DNA of 64,000 nt. Source: Chelativorans sp. YIM 93263. Its GTDB lineage: Bacteria > Pseudomonadota > Alphaproteobacteria > Rhizobiales > Rhizobiaceae. The position numbers were made by a program, and so were the translations under genes. Below are positions 1-7,357 of this stretch, piece by piece (position 1 is the first letter of the stretch; every line of letters starts with the position of its first letter). The stretch covers positions 1-64,000 of the forward strand of contig NZ_JAKCWP010000006.1 of assembly GCF_028767125.1 (NCBI RefSeq). The letters are read 5' to 3'. The notes beneath the pieces are model-generated. The model saw only the letters and a list, made by a program, of their open reading frames with translations, was not told the origin of the DNA and searched no databases.

Positions 1-39
1 AAGCTGCTCAAGCGCCTGTTCAAGAGCGGTGGGTTCCAT
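1..39 (-). CDS. pntAB: NAD(P) transhydrogenase alpha subunit part 2, N-terminal fragment (cut by window edge)
   Basis: Only the first 13 codons are inside the window; they read MEPTALEQALEQL and run off the left edge. The ATG shares its A with the TGA of pntAA (TGATG overlap), and the run of G just upstream inside the end of pntAA gives the ribosome binding site. In alphaproteobacteria the proton-translocating transhydrogenase alpha chain is split into a soluble NAD-binding part and a small membrane part, and the second follows the first directly. The identity is therefore inferred mainly from position and coupling; 13 residues alone are too few to prove it. Confidence 0.72.
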   Translation of the reverse strand, partial: MEPTALEQALEQL

Positions 40-1445
40 CAGCTATTTCCCCCCGTTTTATCCGTGGCGGGCGTTTCTGCCGCCGTATCCTTGCTTGCTC
101 CGGCACCACCATCGCCGGCCTTTTGCGGTGTCGGCTTGGCGGCAGTTTTGCCGGAACTCGAACTAGCAGCGGTTTTGCTCGCCGCCGGGTTGGCAGTGGT
201 CTTGCTCGATGCCGGCTTGGCAGCCGTCTTCGAGGCCGTCCTGCGGCTGGTCGGGGCTTTTTTCGCCGCAGCCTGGCCGCTCTTGGCCGCCCCGCCGCCG
301 GAAGATGCAGCCTTGGGCGCGGCATCGGCAAAGTTCGGATGCACGACCTTGCCGTCATGGGTCAGCATGGTCGCCTTGACCAGCTCGTCCTCCATGTTGA
401 TGGCAAGCGTCTTGTTCTCCTTGTCGACCATCGTCTCGAGGAAAGCGTAGAGATTACGCGCATAAAGCAGCGATGCGGACGCGGAGACGCGGCCCGGCAC
501 ATTGAGATGGCCGAGGATCTTGACCCCGTTGGCGGTGGTGGCGACTTCGCCGGGCTTGGCGCCCTCTACATTGCCGCCGCGCTCCACCGCCAGATCGACG
601 ATGACCGAGCCAGGGCGCATGGACTTCACCATGTCCGCGGAGACGAGCCGCGGCGCCGGGCGTCCAGGAATGAGCGCGGTAGTGATGACGATGTCCTGCT
701 TGGAGATGTGGTCGGCGACGAGCTCTCCTTGAGCCTTCTTCTCATCCTCGGTCAGCTCGCGGGCATAGCCGCCCTCGCCGGAGGCATCCTTCAGCGCTTC
801 GGTCATGATGAACTTGGCGCCCAGTGAGGCAACCTGCTCGCCGGCGGCGGCGCGAACGTCCGTCGCCGTTACGACAGCACCCAGCCGGCGCGCCGTGGCG
901 ATCGCTTGCAGGCCGGCGACACCTGCGCCCATCACGAAGACTTTGGCCGCGGGCACCGTACCGGCCGCCGTCATCATCATCGGCAGTGCGCGGTCATATT
1001 CGGCGGCCGCGTCGATAACCGCGCGATAGCCGGCCAGGTTTGCCTGGCTGGAAAGCACGTCCATGGACTGGGCACGCGTGATGCGCGGCATGAACTCCAT
1101 GGCGAACGCCGTAATGCCGGCCTTGCCCATGGCCGTCACCTCGGCCTCGTTTCCGTATGGGTCCATGGTGGCAAGCACCACCGCACCCTTCTTATAGGTC
1201 TTCAGTTCTGCTCCATTCGGGCGGCGCACCTTGAGAACGATATCGGCTTTGGCGGCATCCGTCGCCTTGCCGATCCTGGCCCCGGCATTCTTGAAGTCCT
1301 CATCCGGAATGCGCGAGCCCGCTCCGGCATCCTTCTCGACCACGAGATCGAAACCGAGACCGGAAAACCGCTTCACCATATCAGGCGATATGGCGACACG
1401 CGGCTCGTTCTCGACCTCCCTGGGTACGAAGATTGTTTGTCCCAC
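39..1445 (-). CDS. pntAA: NAD(P) transhydrogenase alpha subunit part 1 (NAD(H)-binding domain I) with a long Ala/Lys/Ser tail
   Basis: Soluble NAD(H)-binding subunit of the proton-pumping transhydrogenase, which makes NADPH from NADH and NADP+ at the expense of the proton gradient. 468 aa from a GTG start chosen because the protein then begins MGQTIFVPREV, as in the family, with AAGGA seven bases upstream; an in-frame GTG ten codons earlier has no binding site. The AlaDh/PNT N-domain covers about residues 5-140. The NAD-binding domain holds VFVMGAGVAGLQAIATARRLG near 170-190 and the RGGN loop near 290. Catalytic domain sequence ends near residue 370. After that come about 90 residues of low-complexity tail with repeated SKTAAKPA-like units, absent from the compact family core and resembling histone H1-like tails. 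Overlaps pntAB by one base. Confidence 0.95.
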   Translation of the reverse strand: MGQTIFVPREVENEPRVAISPDMVKRFSGLGFDLVVEKDAGAGSRIPDEDFKNAGARIGKATDAAKADIVLKVRRPNGAELKTYKKGAVVLATMDPYGNEAEVTAMGKAGITAFAMEFMPRITRAQSMDVLSSQANLAGYRAVIDAAAEYDRALPMMMTAAGTVPAAKVFVMGAGVAGLQAIATARRLGAVVTATDVRAAAGEQVASLGAKFIMTEALKDASGEGGYARELTEDEKKAQGELVADHISKQDIVITTALIPGRPAPRLVSADMVKSMRPGSVIVDLAVERGGNVEGAKPGEVATTANGVKILGHLNVPGRVSASASLLYARNLYAFLETMVDKENKTLAINMEDELVKATMLTHDGKVVHPNFADAAPKAASSGGGAAKSGQAAAKKAPTSRRTASKTAAKPASSKTTANPAASKTAASSSSGKTAAKPTPQKAGDGGAGASKDTAAETPATDKTGGNS

Positions 1446-1508
1446 CGTCAGATCCTTGTCGTTGGAATTCCGCACGACAGGAGAGCCCCGCCGCGCCTCC
1501 CCTGTACG

Positions 1509-1736
1509 TCAGCGAAGCAACCAGACGCCGACTGCGCAGATGAGAATGAAAAGAATGGTGCTGGAGATGAAGCCGGCGGCGGTAAAGAAGCCGAAGGCCA
1601 TCGCGATCAGAATGGCAATGACCACGAGACTGGAATATTTGGAGACCTCGAGAAACAGATTGTAGGTGCGATGATGCTCCTCGTAATCCATTTCCGCGCC
1701 CGTTTCGACCGGCTCATCCGGCTTTTCATCTGCCAT
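1509..1736 (-). CDS. aa3-type cytochrome c oxidase subunit IV, bacterial short form
   Basis: A 75-residue protein starting MADEKPDEP, with the family hallmark DYEEHHRTYNLFL (about residues 17-29) followed by two hydrophobic stretches (about 34-52 and 56-74). It matches the COX4_pro_2 type of small accessory subunit that packs against the aa3 oxidase core in alphaproteobacteria; its exact role is not known. The start was set at residue MADE because GAGGGG lies eight bases upstream; the longer reading frame upstream has no family-like sequence. It lies 63 bases before pntAA on the same strand, a common arrangement in Rhizobiales, so the two may be cotranscribed. Confidence 0.88.
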   Translation of the reverse strand: MADEKPDEPVETGAEMDYEEHHRTYNLFLEVSKYSSLVVIAILIAMAFGFFTAAGFISSTILFILICAVGVWLLR

Positions 1737-1847
1737 CGCATAACCCCTCGGGAAAGAAATCGCGTAGGGAATAGCGAAAACAGCCGCCAAGGGCAATGGG
1801 CCGCATAGCCGCAGTGGAAAGCCGGTACCCTCAAATCGGGATCAAGA

Positions 1848-2687
1848 TCAGGACAGCCAGCGCTTGCGCCGCTTGTAGTGCTTGACATTGCGGAAGGAGC
1901 GCCGCCCCTCGCCGCCAACGCCGAGATAAAATTCCTTCACGTCCTCGTTTTCGCGTAAAGCGCCCGCTTCGCCGTCCAGCACGATACGGCCCGATTCGAG
2001 TATGTAGCCATATGTTGCATAGCGCAGCGCGATATTGGTATTCTGCTCGGCGAGCAGAAACGAGACTCCCTGATCCTCGTTGAGACGTTTGACGATCTCG
2101 AAGATCTCCTCGACAAGCTGCGGGGCAAGCCCCATGGAGGGCTCGTCCAGTAGAATCATTTTCGGCCGGCTCATCAGCGCCCGCCCGATGGCCGTCATCT
2201 GCTGCTCGCCGCCGGAGGTGTAGCCCGCCTGGCTGTTGCGTCGCTCCCTCAGCCGCGGAAAATAGGAGTAGACGAGGTCGAGATCCTCGCGGACCGCCGC
2301 CGAGCCGTCGCGGCGCGTGAAGGCGCCGGAAAGCAGATTGTCCTCGACCGAAAGGTGGGCGAAGCAGTGACGGCCCTCCATGACCTGGATGCAGCCGCGG
2401 CGCACGAGATCGTTGGGCGACGTGTTCTGGACCTCTTCCCCGTCAAAGATGATATTGCCCTTGGTCACCTCACCGCGTTCGCCGCGCAGAAGATTGGAGA
2501 CGGCCTTGAGCGTTGTCGTCTTGCCGGCCCCGTTGGCGCCCATCAGCGCGGTGATGCCGCCGCGCACGACCGAAAGCGAAACGCCTTTCAGGACGAGAAT
2601 GACGCGGTCGTAGATGACCTCGATATTGTTGACTTCGAGGATTTTCCGGGCGGCTTCCGGCGCCGCCGCTTCAGTCGATGCGGCCAT
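1848..2687 (-). CDS. ABC transporter ATP-binding protein, LivF-like (HAAT family)
   Basis: One of two ATPases powering the importer encoded by the minus-strand cluster up to position 7357. 279 aa from an ATG preceded by AAGGAGTGACA. Walker A is GANGAGKTT (about residues 51-59), the signature region is TSGGEQQM (about 157-164, a small variation on LSGGQ), Walker B is MILLDEPSMGL (about 177-187), and the switch region reads LLAEQN. The C-terminus is basic (KHYKRRKRW), a tail often seen in LivF proteins from clusters that also hold an acyl-CoA ligase. It is the last gene of the cluster. The substrate is not shown by the sequence; hydrophobic amino acids, aromatic acids or other carboxylates are possible. 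Confidence 0.92.
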   Translation of the reverse strand: MAASTEAAAPEAARKILEVNNIEVIYDRVILVLKGVSLSVVRGGITALMGANGAGKTTTLKAVSNLLRGERGEVTKGNIIFDGEEVQNTSPNDLVRRGCIQVMEGRHCFAHLSVEDNLLSGAFTRRDGSAAVREDLDLVYSYFPRLRERRNSQAGYTSGGEQQMTAIGRALMSRPKMILLDEPSMGLAPQLVEEIFEIVKRLNEDQGVSFLLAEQNTNIALRYATYGYILESGRIVLDGEAGALRENEDVKEFYLGVGGEGRRSFRNVKHYKRRKRWLS

Positions 2688-2762
2688 TGTCACTCCTTCG
2701 CGCTGTATGGCCGTCCCGGCCGGGGAGCAACGTGTCTCCACCGGCCGGCGACGTGTAATGCC

Positions 2763-4073
2763 TTACTGGTCGCACTCTTCGTTTGTCGGCCAGGGCGCGT
2801 TCGCTTCCGCGTAGGCGGCCGCTTGCTCTTCCACGAGCGCATCGATCGTCTCCCGGTCGGCGGGCAACAGGTCGGAGACCTTGACGAACTTCTCGCCGTC
2901 CCACTCCACCATCCAGGCGCTGGCGTTCCCTGTGTGGTTCGCGCAGCTGGTGGAGAATGGCGCCATCATGCCCTCAACGCCGATCTCTTCCAGCCTGGCC
3001 TCGTCCAGGTTCAAGTTTTCGAAGCCCCAGCGCAAATCTTCACGGCTTATGTCGGGCGTGTCCGCGTGTTCCTGCGCCACCCTGACCGCCTCGGCGAGAA
3101 TGACCGACATGAGCACGCCACGCTGGTAAGCCATGCTGTCGAACTCGCCGCTATCCTGATCGATCTGCGACTTGCCCGCATCGACGACATACTCCTTGAC
3201 GTCCTGCATGACCTGGGAATCCGAGCGCGGGAAGTTCCAGCTCAAGGCGCGGAAGCCTTGCCCCTCCTCGCCGATAAGCCGCAGGTCCGGCTCATGCGCG
3301 CCCCACCAGACGCTGACGAACTGGTCCATCGGATAGCGTGTCTTCGCGGCTTCGGTAACCGCACCGGCGTTCATAGCACCCCAGCCCCACATCACCACGA
3401 AATCCGGCCTTTCGCGGCGGATCTGCAGCCATTGCGCCGACTGGTTCTGCATCTCCGTCAAGCCGACGGGAATCGGGAGCAGCGTGAAGCCATGTTTCTC
3501 CGCAAGCTGTTCCAGCAGCGGGATCGGCTCCTTGCCATAAGGATGATCGAGGTGAAGAAACGCGATCTTCTGGCCGTTCAGATTGTCTGGATTGCCGTCG
3601 CCGAGCGCGTTCACAATCATCGACGCGCCGTCCCAATAGGACGTCGGCGGATTGAACGCCCATTGGAAGACCTTGCCGTCCTGCATGGCGGAGAAGCCAT
3701 AGCCGGGGGCGTAAACGGTGATCTCGTCGACATTGGTCTGCGGCAGCACCTGCAACGTGATGCCCGTAGACCAGGGCTGCGTGACCAGCGCGCCTTCCGA
3801 TTTCGTTTTCTCGTAGCACTCGACACCCTTTTCGGTGTTGTAGCCCGTTTCGCATTCCTCGAACGCGACAGGGACACCGTTGATGCCGCCATCGCGCTCA
3901 TTGAGCATCGTCATGTAATCGAGCTGACCGTTCATATGCGGCGTTCCGGTCGCGGCGAACGGACCGGTGCGGTACGACATGTTCGGAAGCTGCAGGGCAT
4001 CCTGAGCGACGGCGGGGGCGGCAAGCCCGGCCGCAATCGTCGCCAGCAACGCTGCCTTGAGCATGGTTTTCAT
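2763..4073 (-). CDS. ABC transporter periplasmic substrate-binding protein (Peripla_BP_6 / LivK-like)
   Basis: Periplasmic receptor of the importer. 436 aa starting MKTMLKAALLATIAAGLAAP, a clear Sec signal peptide with probable cleavage after AVA-Q (about residue 24). AGGAGGAG lies about nine bases before the chosen ATG. The body has the pattern of type I periplasmic binding proteins used by HAAT importers, for example NERDGGINGVPVAFEECETG near residues 58-77 and FLHLDHPYGKEPIPLLEQL near 180. It is longer than LivJ/LivK (about 345 aa), in line with the subfamily found beside acyl-CoA ligases. Two cysteines near the N-terminal third and two near the C-terminus may form disulfides. Ligand unknown. 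Confidence 0.93.
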   Translation of the reverse strand: MKTMLKAALLATIAAGLAAPAVAQDALQLPNMSYRTGPFAATGTPHMNGQLDYMTMLNERDGGINGVPVAFEECETGYNTEKGVECYEKTKSEGALVTQPWSTGITLQVLPQTNVDEITVYAPGYGFSAMQDGKVFQWAFNPPTSYWDGASMIVNALGDGNPDNLNGQKIAFLHLDHPYGKEPIPLLEQLAEKHGFTLLPIPVGLTEMQNQSAQWLQIRRERPDFVVMWGWGAMNAGAVTEAAKTRYPMDQFVSVWWGAHEPDLRLIGEEGQGFRALSWNFPRSDSQVMQDVKEYVVDAGKSQIDQDSGEFDSMAYQRGVLMSVILAEAVRVAQEHADTPDISREDLRWGFENLNLDEARLEEIGVEGMMAPFSTSCANHTGNASAWMVEWDGEKFVKVSDLLPADRETIDALVEEQAAAYAEANAPWPTNEECDQ

Positions 4074-4137
4074 CTTCTTTTTCTCCTCCTCTTGCGCCTC
4101 TTTTCGAGGCATCTCCTCAACCCTGCAGCCCGACTCC

Positions 4138-5214
4138 TCAGTGCGGAAAGGGCCACAACACCAGCTTTTCCCTGATAATAGCCCACAGACGCGCCAACCC
4201 GTGCGGCTCCAAGATCAGGAACGCGATGATCAGCGCACCGATCGTCATCACATTCAGATGCTCCACCGTCGACGACGAAATCGGAATACCGAACGCAGCA
4301 GGCACCGCTCCGATGACAACCGGCAGCGCGACGATCAAAAACGCGCCCAGATAGTTGCCCAGGATCGAGCCCAACCCGCCAATGATGGCGATGAACAGAA
4401 CGCGGAACGACAACGAAATGTCGAACAGATTGGCCTCCGCCGCACCCCGCCACATGAAGACGAACAGCGCGCCGGAAACCCCGACGATATAGGATGAAAC
4501 GAAGAAAGCCGTGAGCTTGGCCCGCATCAGGTTGATGCCAACGAGTTCCGCGGCGATATCCATGTCGCGCACCGCCTTCCACATCCGTCCGATGCGTCCG
4601 CGCGTGATGTTGATGGCCAGCCACGTCACGAGGCAGACAACCACCAGGACGAAGTAATATTGCACGAGGTCGGACGCGCGCGGCCCGGTGACGGTGACGC
4701 CGAACATCTCGATATTGGGCACCTGAATGGCGCCGGAAGAGCTGTAATTGTAAAGCCAGCCCCACTTTTGAAACAGCCAGACGAGGAAGAACTGCGCGGC
4801 GAGCGTGGCGATGGCCAGATAAAAGCCCTTGATCCTGAGCGAGGGCAGCCCGAACAGAACACCGGTTCCCGCGGAGAAAAACCCCGACAGCGCTATAGCC
4901 AGGAAGATGTTCAACTCCGGGAAGATGGTGATGAGCTTGTAGCAGGCATAGGCGCCGACTCCCATGAAGGCGCCGGTTCCGAGCGAAAGCTGGCCGGCAT
5001 AGCCGGTGAGGATATTGAGTCCCAGCGCAGCCAGGGCGTAGATCAGCACCGGAATGAGCAGGGCCTGGAAGGTGAACGCACTGGCTGTCAGCGGCAAAAT
5101 GACGAAGGCGAACAGCAGGATGACCCCGAGCAGCATCGCATCCTGCCGCACGGGAAACAGCGCATGATCCTCCGCGTAGCTGGTCTTGAACTGCCCTGCA
5201 GTACGATAGAGCAT
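4138..5214 (-). CDS. ABC transporter permease, LivM-like
   Basis: Second membrane channel subunit of the importer, 358 aa. Many hydrophobic segments are visible (about residues 27-47, 53-73, 90-113, 120-150, 190-205, 240-260, 275-310). The family signature GLNILTGYAGQLSLGTGAFMG lies near residues 64-84, and LPSLRIKGFYLAIATLA near 120-136 is typical of LivM. The coupling segment facing the ATPase is near GRIGRMWKAVRDMDIAAELVG. GGAAGG seven bases before the ATG supports the start. A 157-base gap holding a palindromic repeat separates it from the other permease gene upstream. Confidence 0.93.
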   Translation of the reverse strand: MLYRTAGQFKTSYAEDHALFPVRQDAMLLGVILLFAFVILPLTASAFTFQALLIPVLIYALAALGLNILTGYAGQLSLGTGAFMGVGAYACYKLITIFPELNIFLAIALSGFFSAGTGVLFGLPSLRIKGFYLAIATLAAQFFLVWLFQKWGWLYNYSSSGAIQVPNIEMFGVTVTGPRASDLVQYYFVLVVVCLVTWLAINITRGRIGRMWKAVRDMDIAAELVGINLMRAKLTAFFVSSYIVGVSGALFVFMWRGAAEANLFDISLSFRVLFIAIIGGLGSILGNYLGAFLIVALPVVIGAVPAAFGIPISSSTVEHLNVMTIGALIIAFLILEPHGLARLWAIIREKLVLWPFPH

Positions 5215-5231
5215 ACGCTAGCCTTCCTTGT

Positions 5232-5297
5232 CGAGTGGGGCGCTTCCCTCCCCCTTGAGGGGCAGGTGGCCGCGAAGCGGTCGGGTGGGGTTGTCGA
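5232..5297. repeat. Rhizobial palindromic intergenic repeat (RIME-like)
   Basis: The short gap between the two permease genes holds a GC-rich element with small dyads: CCCCTTGAGGGG at 5251-5262 and CCGCGAAGCGG at 5270-5280, flanked by similar GTGGGG blocks. The string of the type CTTGAGGGG, GTGGCCGCGAAGCGG, TCGGGTGGGG is a very common dispersed intergenic repeat in Rhizobiales genomes. In the transcript it could form hairpins between two genes of one operon and so influence decay or relative expression. Only this one copy was found in the window, so the repeat status comes from recall of other genomes. Confidence 0.6.
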
Positions 5298-5371
5298 CGG
5301 CGCGTTCAATCAGCGCTCTTGCGGAAACGCCGACGACTGAAGGGATTATATCGGCCATTCTCAGCATCCCC

Positions 5372-6331
5372 TCACACCCGCTCGATAATGCGTTCGCCGA
5401 AGAGGCCTTGCGGGCGGAAGAGGAGAACGATGAGGGCCAACACATAGGCGAACCAGGCTTCCGTATTCCCGCCCAAAAGCGGCTGGCCCCAGTAAACTTC
5501 GAAGAGCTTCTCCAGAACACCTATGGCGAGCCCGCCAACGATGGCGCCGGTGACACTCTCCAGCCCGCCGAGCATCAAGACCGGCAGCGCCTTGTAGGCG
5601 ATGACCTCCAGCGCGAAGGAAACGCCAGCGCGCGCGCCCCACGCAATGCCGGTAACGAGCGCGATGATGCCGGCGATGAACCAGACAATGACCCAGATCG
5701 TGGAAAGGGAAATGCCGATTGAGAGCGCGGCCTGGTGATCGTCGCCCAATGCCCGGATTGCGCGGCCGATCTTCGTCCGGTTGAGGAAAACGAGAAGCGA
5801 TGCCACCAGAACGCCGGCGCCGACAACAGCCGTAAGGTCACGCTCTTCGATCGAGACGAAACCGCCGAACGGCTCCAGCATGATGCTGCCGGTGGGAATG
5901 CCGAGCTCGGCAGTGATCATCACCTTGTTTTCGCCGCCGAAGATCGTTTCTCCAAGGCCGACGAGAAAGAGCGTGATCCCGATGGTGGCCATGAACAGGA
6001 TGATGTCGGGCTGGTTGACCAGCGGCCGTAACACCACGCGCTCCACGACGACCGCCAGAGCGAACATGACCGCGAGCGTCAGCGGAACTGCCAGTAGCGC
6101 CGGTATGCCCATCTCGTAGAGCCCTACGAGAGTAAGCGCGGCAAACACCACCATGATGCCTTGCGCGAAGTTGAAGATGCGCGAGGACTTGTAGATGAGC
6201 ACGAAGCCAAGCGCGATCAGCGCATAGAGCACGCCGCCGACAAGCCCCTCCCAGATCACCTGAAGAAGGAAATCGGGCGCCGCCGCCATGTCGGCGAAAG
6301 GCTGAACGAAGATGGTGTTCAGAATGTCCAT
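5372..6331 (-). CDS. ABC transporter permease, LivH-like
   Basis: First membrane channel subunit of the importer, 319 aa, strongly hydrophobic with about eight membrane segments. Family marks include GLVGGVLYALIALGFVLIYKS (about residues 29-49) followed by FNFAQG at 53-58, and the ATPase-contact loop GRAIRALGDDHQAALSIGI near 190-208, then MLGGLESVTGAIVGG near 250-265. GGAGGGAAATCGGGCC precedes the ATG. It lies 30 bases downstream of the DUF3096 gene in the same operon. Together with the LivM-like protein it forms the heterodimeric pore of the importer. Confidence 0.94.
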   Translation of the reverse strand: MDILNTIFVQPFADMAAAPDFLLQVIWEGLVGGVLYALIALGFVLIYKSSRIFNFAQGIMVVFAALTLVGLYEMGIPALLAVPLTLAVMFALAVVVERVVLRPLVNQPDIILFMATIGITLFLVGLGETIFGGENKVMITAELGIPTGSIMLEPFGGFVSIEERDLTAVVGAGVLVASLLVFLNRTKIGRAIRALGDDHQAALSIGISLSTIWVIVWFIAGIIALVTGIAWGARAGVSFALEVIAYKALPVLMLGGLESVTGAIVGGLAIGVLEKLFEVYWGQPLLGGNTEAWFAYVLALIVLLFRPQGLFGERIIERV

Positions 6332-6361
6332 GGCCCGATTTCCCTCCCTCTTTTGGCGGCC

Positions 6362-6505
6362 TTATCCGGCGAGCCCGGGGAAAAGCCCGAGAATGCCGAT
6401 AATGATGAGATAAAACGCGACGATGTAGCTCAGGAGTCGCGGAATAATCAGAATGAGAATGCCGGCGATCAGCGAAACCAGCGGTGCAAGGGAAAATTCA
6501 TACAT
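6362..6505 (-). CDS. DUF3096 small membrane protein (47 aa)
   Basis: A 47-residue protein between the ATPase and permease genes of the importer, too short for usual ORF cut-offs. It reads MYEFSLAPLVSLIAGILILI then IPRLLSYIVAFYLIIIGILG and ends LFPGLAG. Two hydrophobic helices joined by a PRLLSYIV turn are the hallmark of the DUF3096 family as I know it. AAGGAAG lies seven bases before the ATG. It sits 27 bases after the LivG-like gene and 30 before the LivH-like gene on the same strand, so it is almost surely cotranscribed. Function is unknown; a role in stabilising the importer or the membrane is only a guess from position. Confidence 0.85.
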   Translation of the reverse strand: MYEFSLAPLVSLIAGILILIIPRLLSYIVAFYLIIIGILGLFPGLAG

Positions 6506-6532
6506 GCCGTCTTCCTTTCTCAATTACTTCGG

Positions 6533-7357
6533 TTAATGCGGCACGCCCAGATAAGCATCGATGACCCCTTGGTCATTCTTCACCTGATCGGGCGCCCCGT
6601 CGGCAATTATCTTGCCGTAGTCGAGAACGACCACGCGATCCGACAGATCCATGACCACGCCCATATCGTGCTCGATAAGCGCAATGGTTGTTCCCCTTTG
6701 CTGATTCACGTCAAGAATGAAGCGGCTCATATCCTCCTTTTCTTCCAGGTTCATGCCTGCCATTGGCTCATCCAGAAGAAGCAGGCTCGGCTCCATGGCG
6801 AGCGCACGGCCGAGCTCCACGCGCTTTTGCAGGCCGTACGGGAGCTTGCCCACCGGCGTGTGCCGGATGTGCTGAATCTCCAGAAAGTCGATGATTTCCT
6901 CGACCACCTCCCGATGCGCGATCTCCTCCTTAAGCGCCGGGCCGTGCCAGATCATCTGCCAGAGGATATTGCGCTTCATCATGACCGAGCGGCCGGCCAT
7001 GATGTTGTCAAGCGTCGACATGCCCTTAAACAGAGCTACATTCTGAAAGGTACGCGCGATCCCCTGCCCCACCGCGTGGTGCGGTTTCATGGCCCGGCGC
7101 TCCCGCCCGCGGAAGGTGATCGAGCCCTTTTGCGGCGTGTAGAAGCCGTTGACGACATTGAGCATGGAAGTCTTGCCGGCGCCGTTCGGCCCGATAATGG
7201 CGCGAATCTCCCCCTTACGGACATTGAAGGAAATATCGGTGAGCGCCTTAACCCCGCCGAAGGCGAGCGAAATATTGCGGATTTCCAGGAGCACCGCACC
7301 CTTCGCGATACCGTCGTCGGGCTCGGCGAAGGCGGCAGGATCAGCATGCAAATTCAT
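6533..7357 (-). CDS. ABC transporter ATP-binding protein, LivG-like (HAAT family)
   Basis: Second ATPase of the importer, 274 aa. Walker A GPNGAGKTSM (about residues 56-65), the long LivG insert with HHAVGQGIARTFQNVALF (about 93-110), a diverged signature region PYGLQKRVELGRAL (about 168-181) and Walker B LLLLDEPMAGM (about 187-197) are all present, followed by TIALIEHDMGVVMDLSDRV with the switch histidine. The signature has YGLQKR in place of LSGGQ-R, as in many LivG proteins of this subfamily. The ATG overlaps the stop of the acyl-CoA ligase gene (ATGA), which indicates translational coupling of ligase and transporter. Confidence 0.94.
   Translation of the reverse strand: MNLHADPAAFAEPDDGIAKGAVLLEIRNISLAFGGVKALTDISFNVRKGEIRAIIGPNGAGKTSMLNVVNGFYTPQKGSITFRGRERRAMKPHHAVGQGIARTFQNVALFKGMSTLDNIMAGRSVMMKRNILWQMIWHGPALKEEIAHREVVEEIIDFLEIQHIRHTPVGKLPYGLQKRVELGRALAMEPSLLLLDEPMAGMNLEEKEDMSRFILDVNQQRGTTIALIEHDMGVVMDLSDRVVVLDYGKIIADGAPDQVKNDQGVIDAYLGVPH

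Noticed and set aside
2355-4175. 606-codon open frame on the plus strand
   Set aside because: It lies fully antisense to the binding protein and LivF genes, is rich in R, H, L and D, and shows no family sequence. GC-rich third positions keep antisense frames open.
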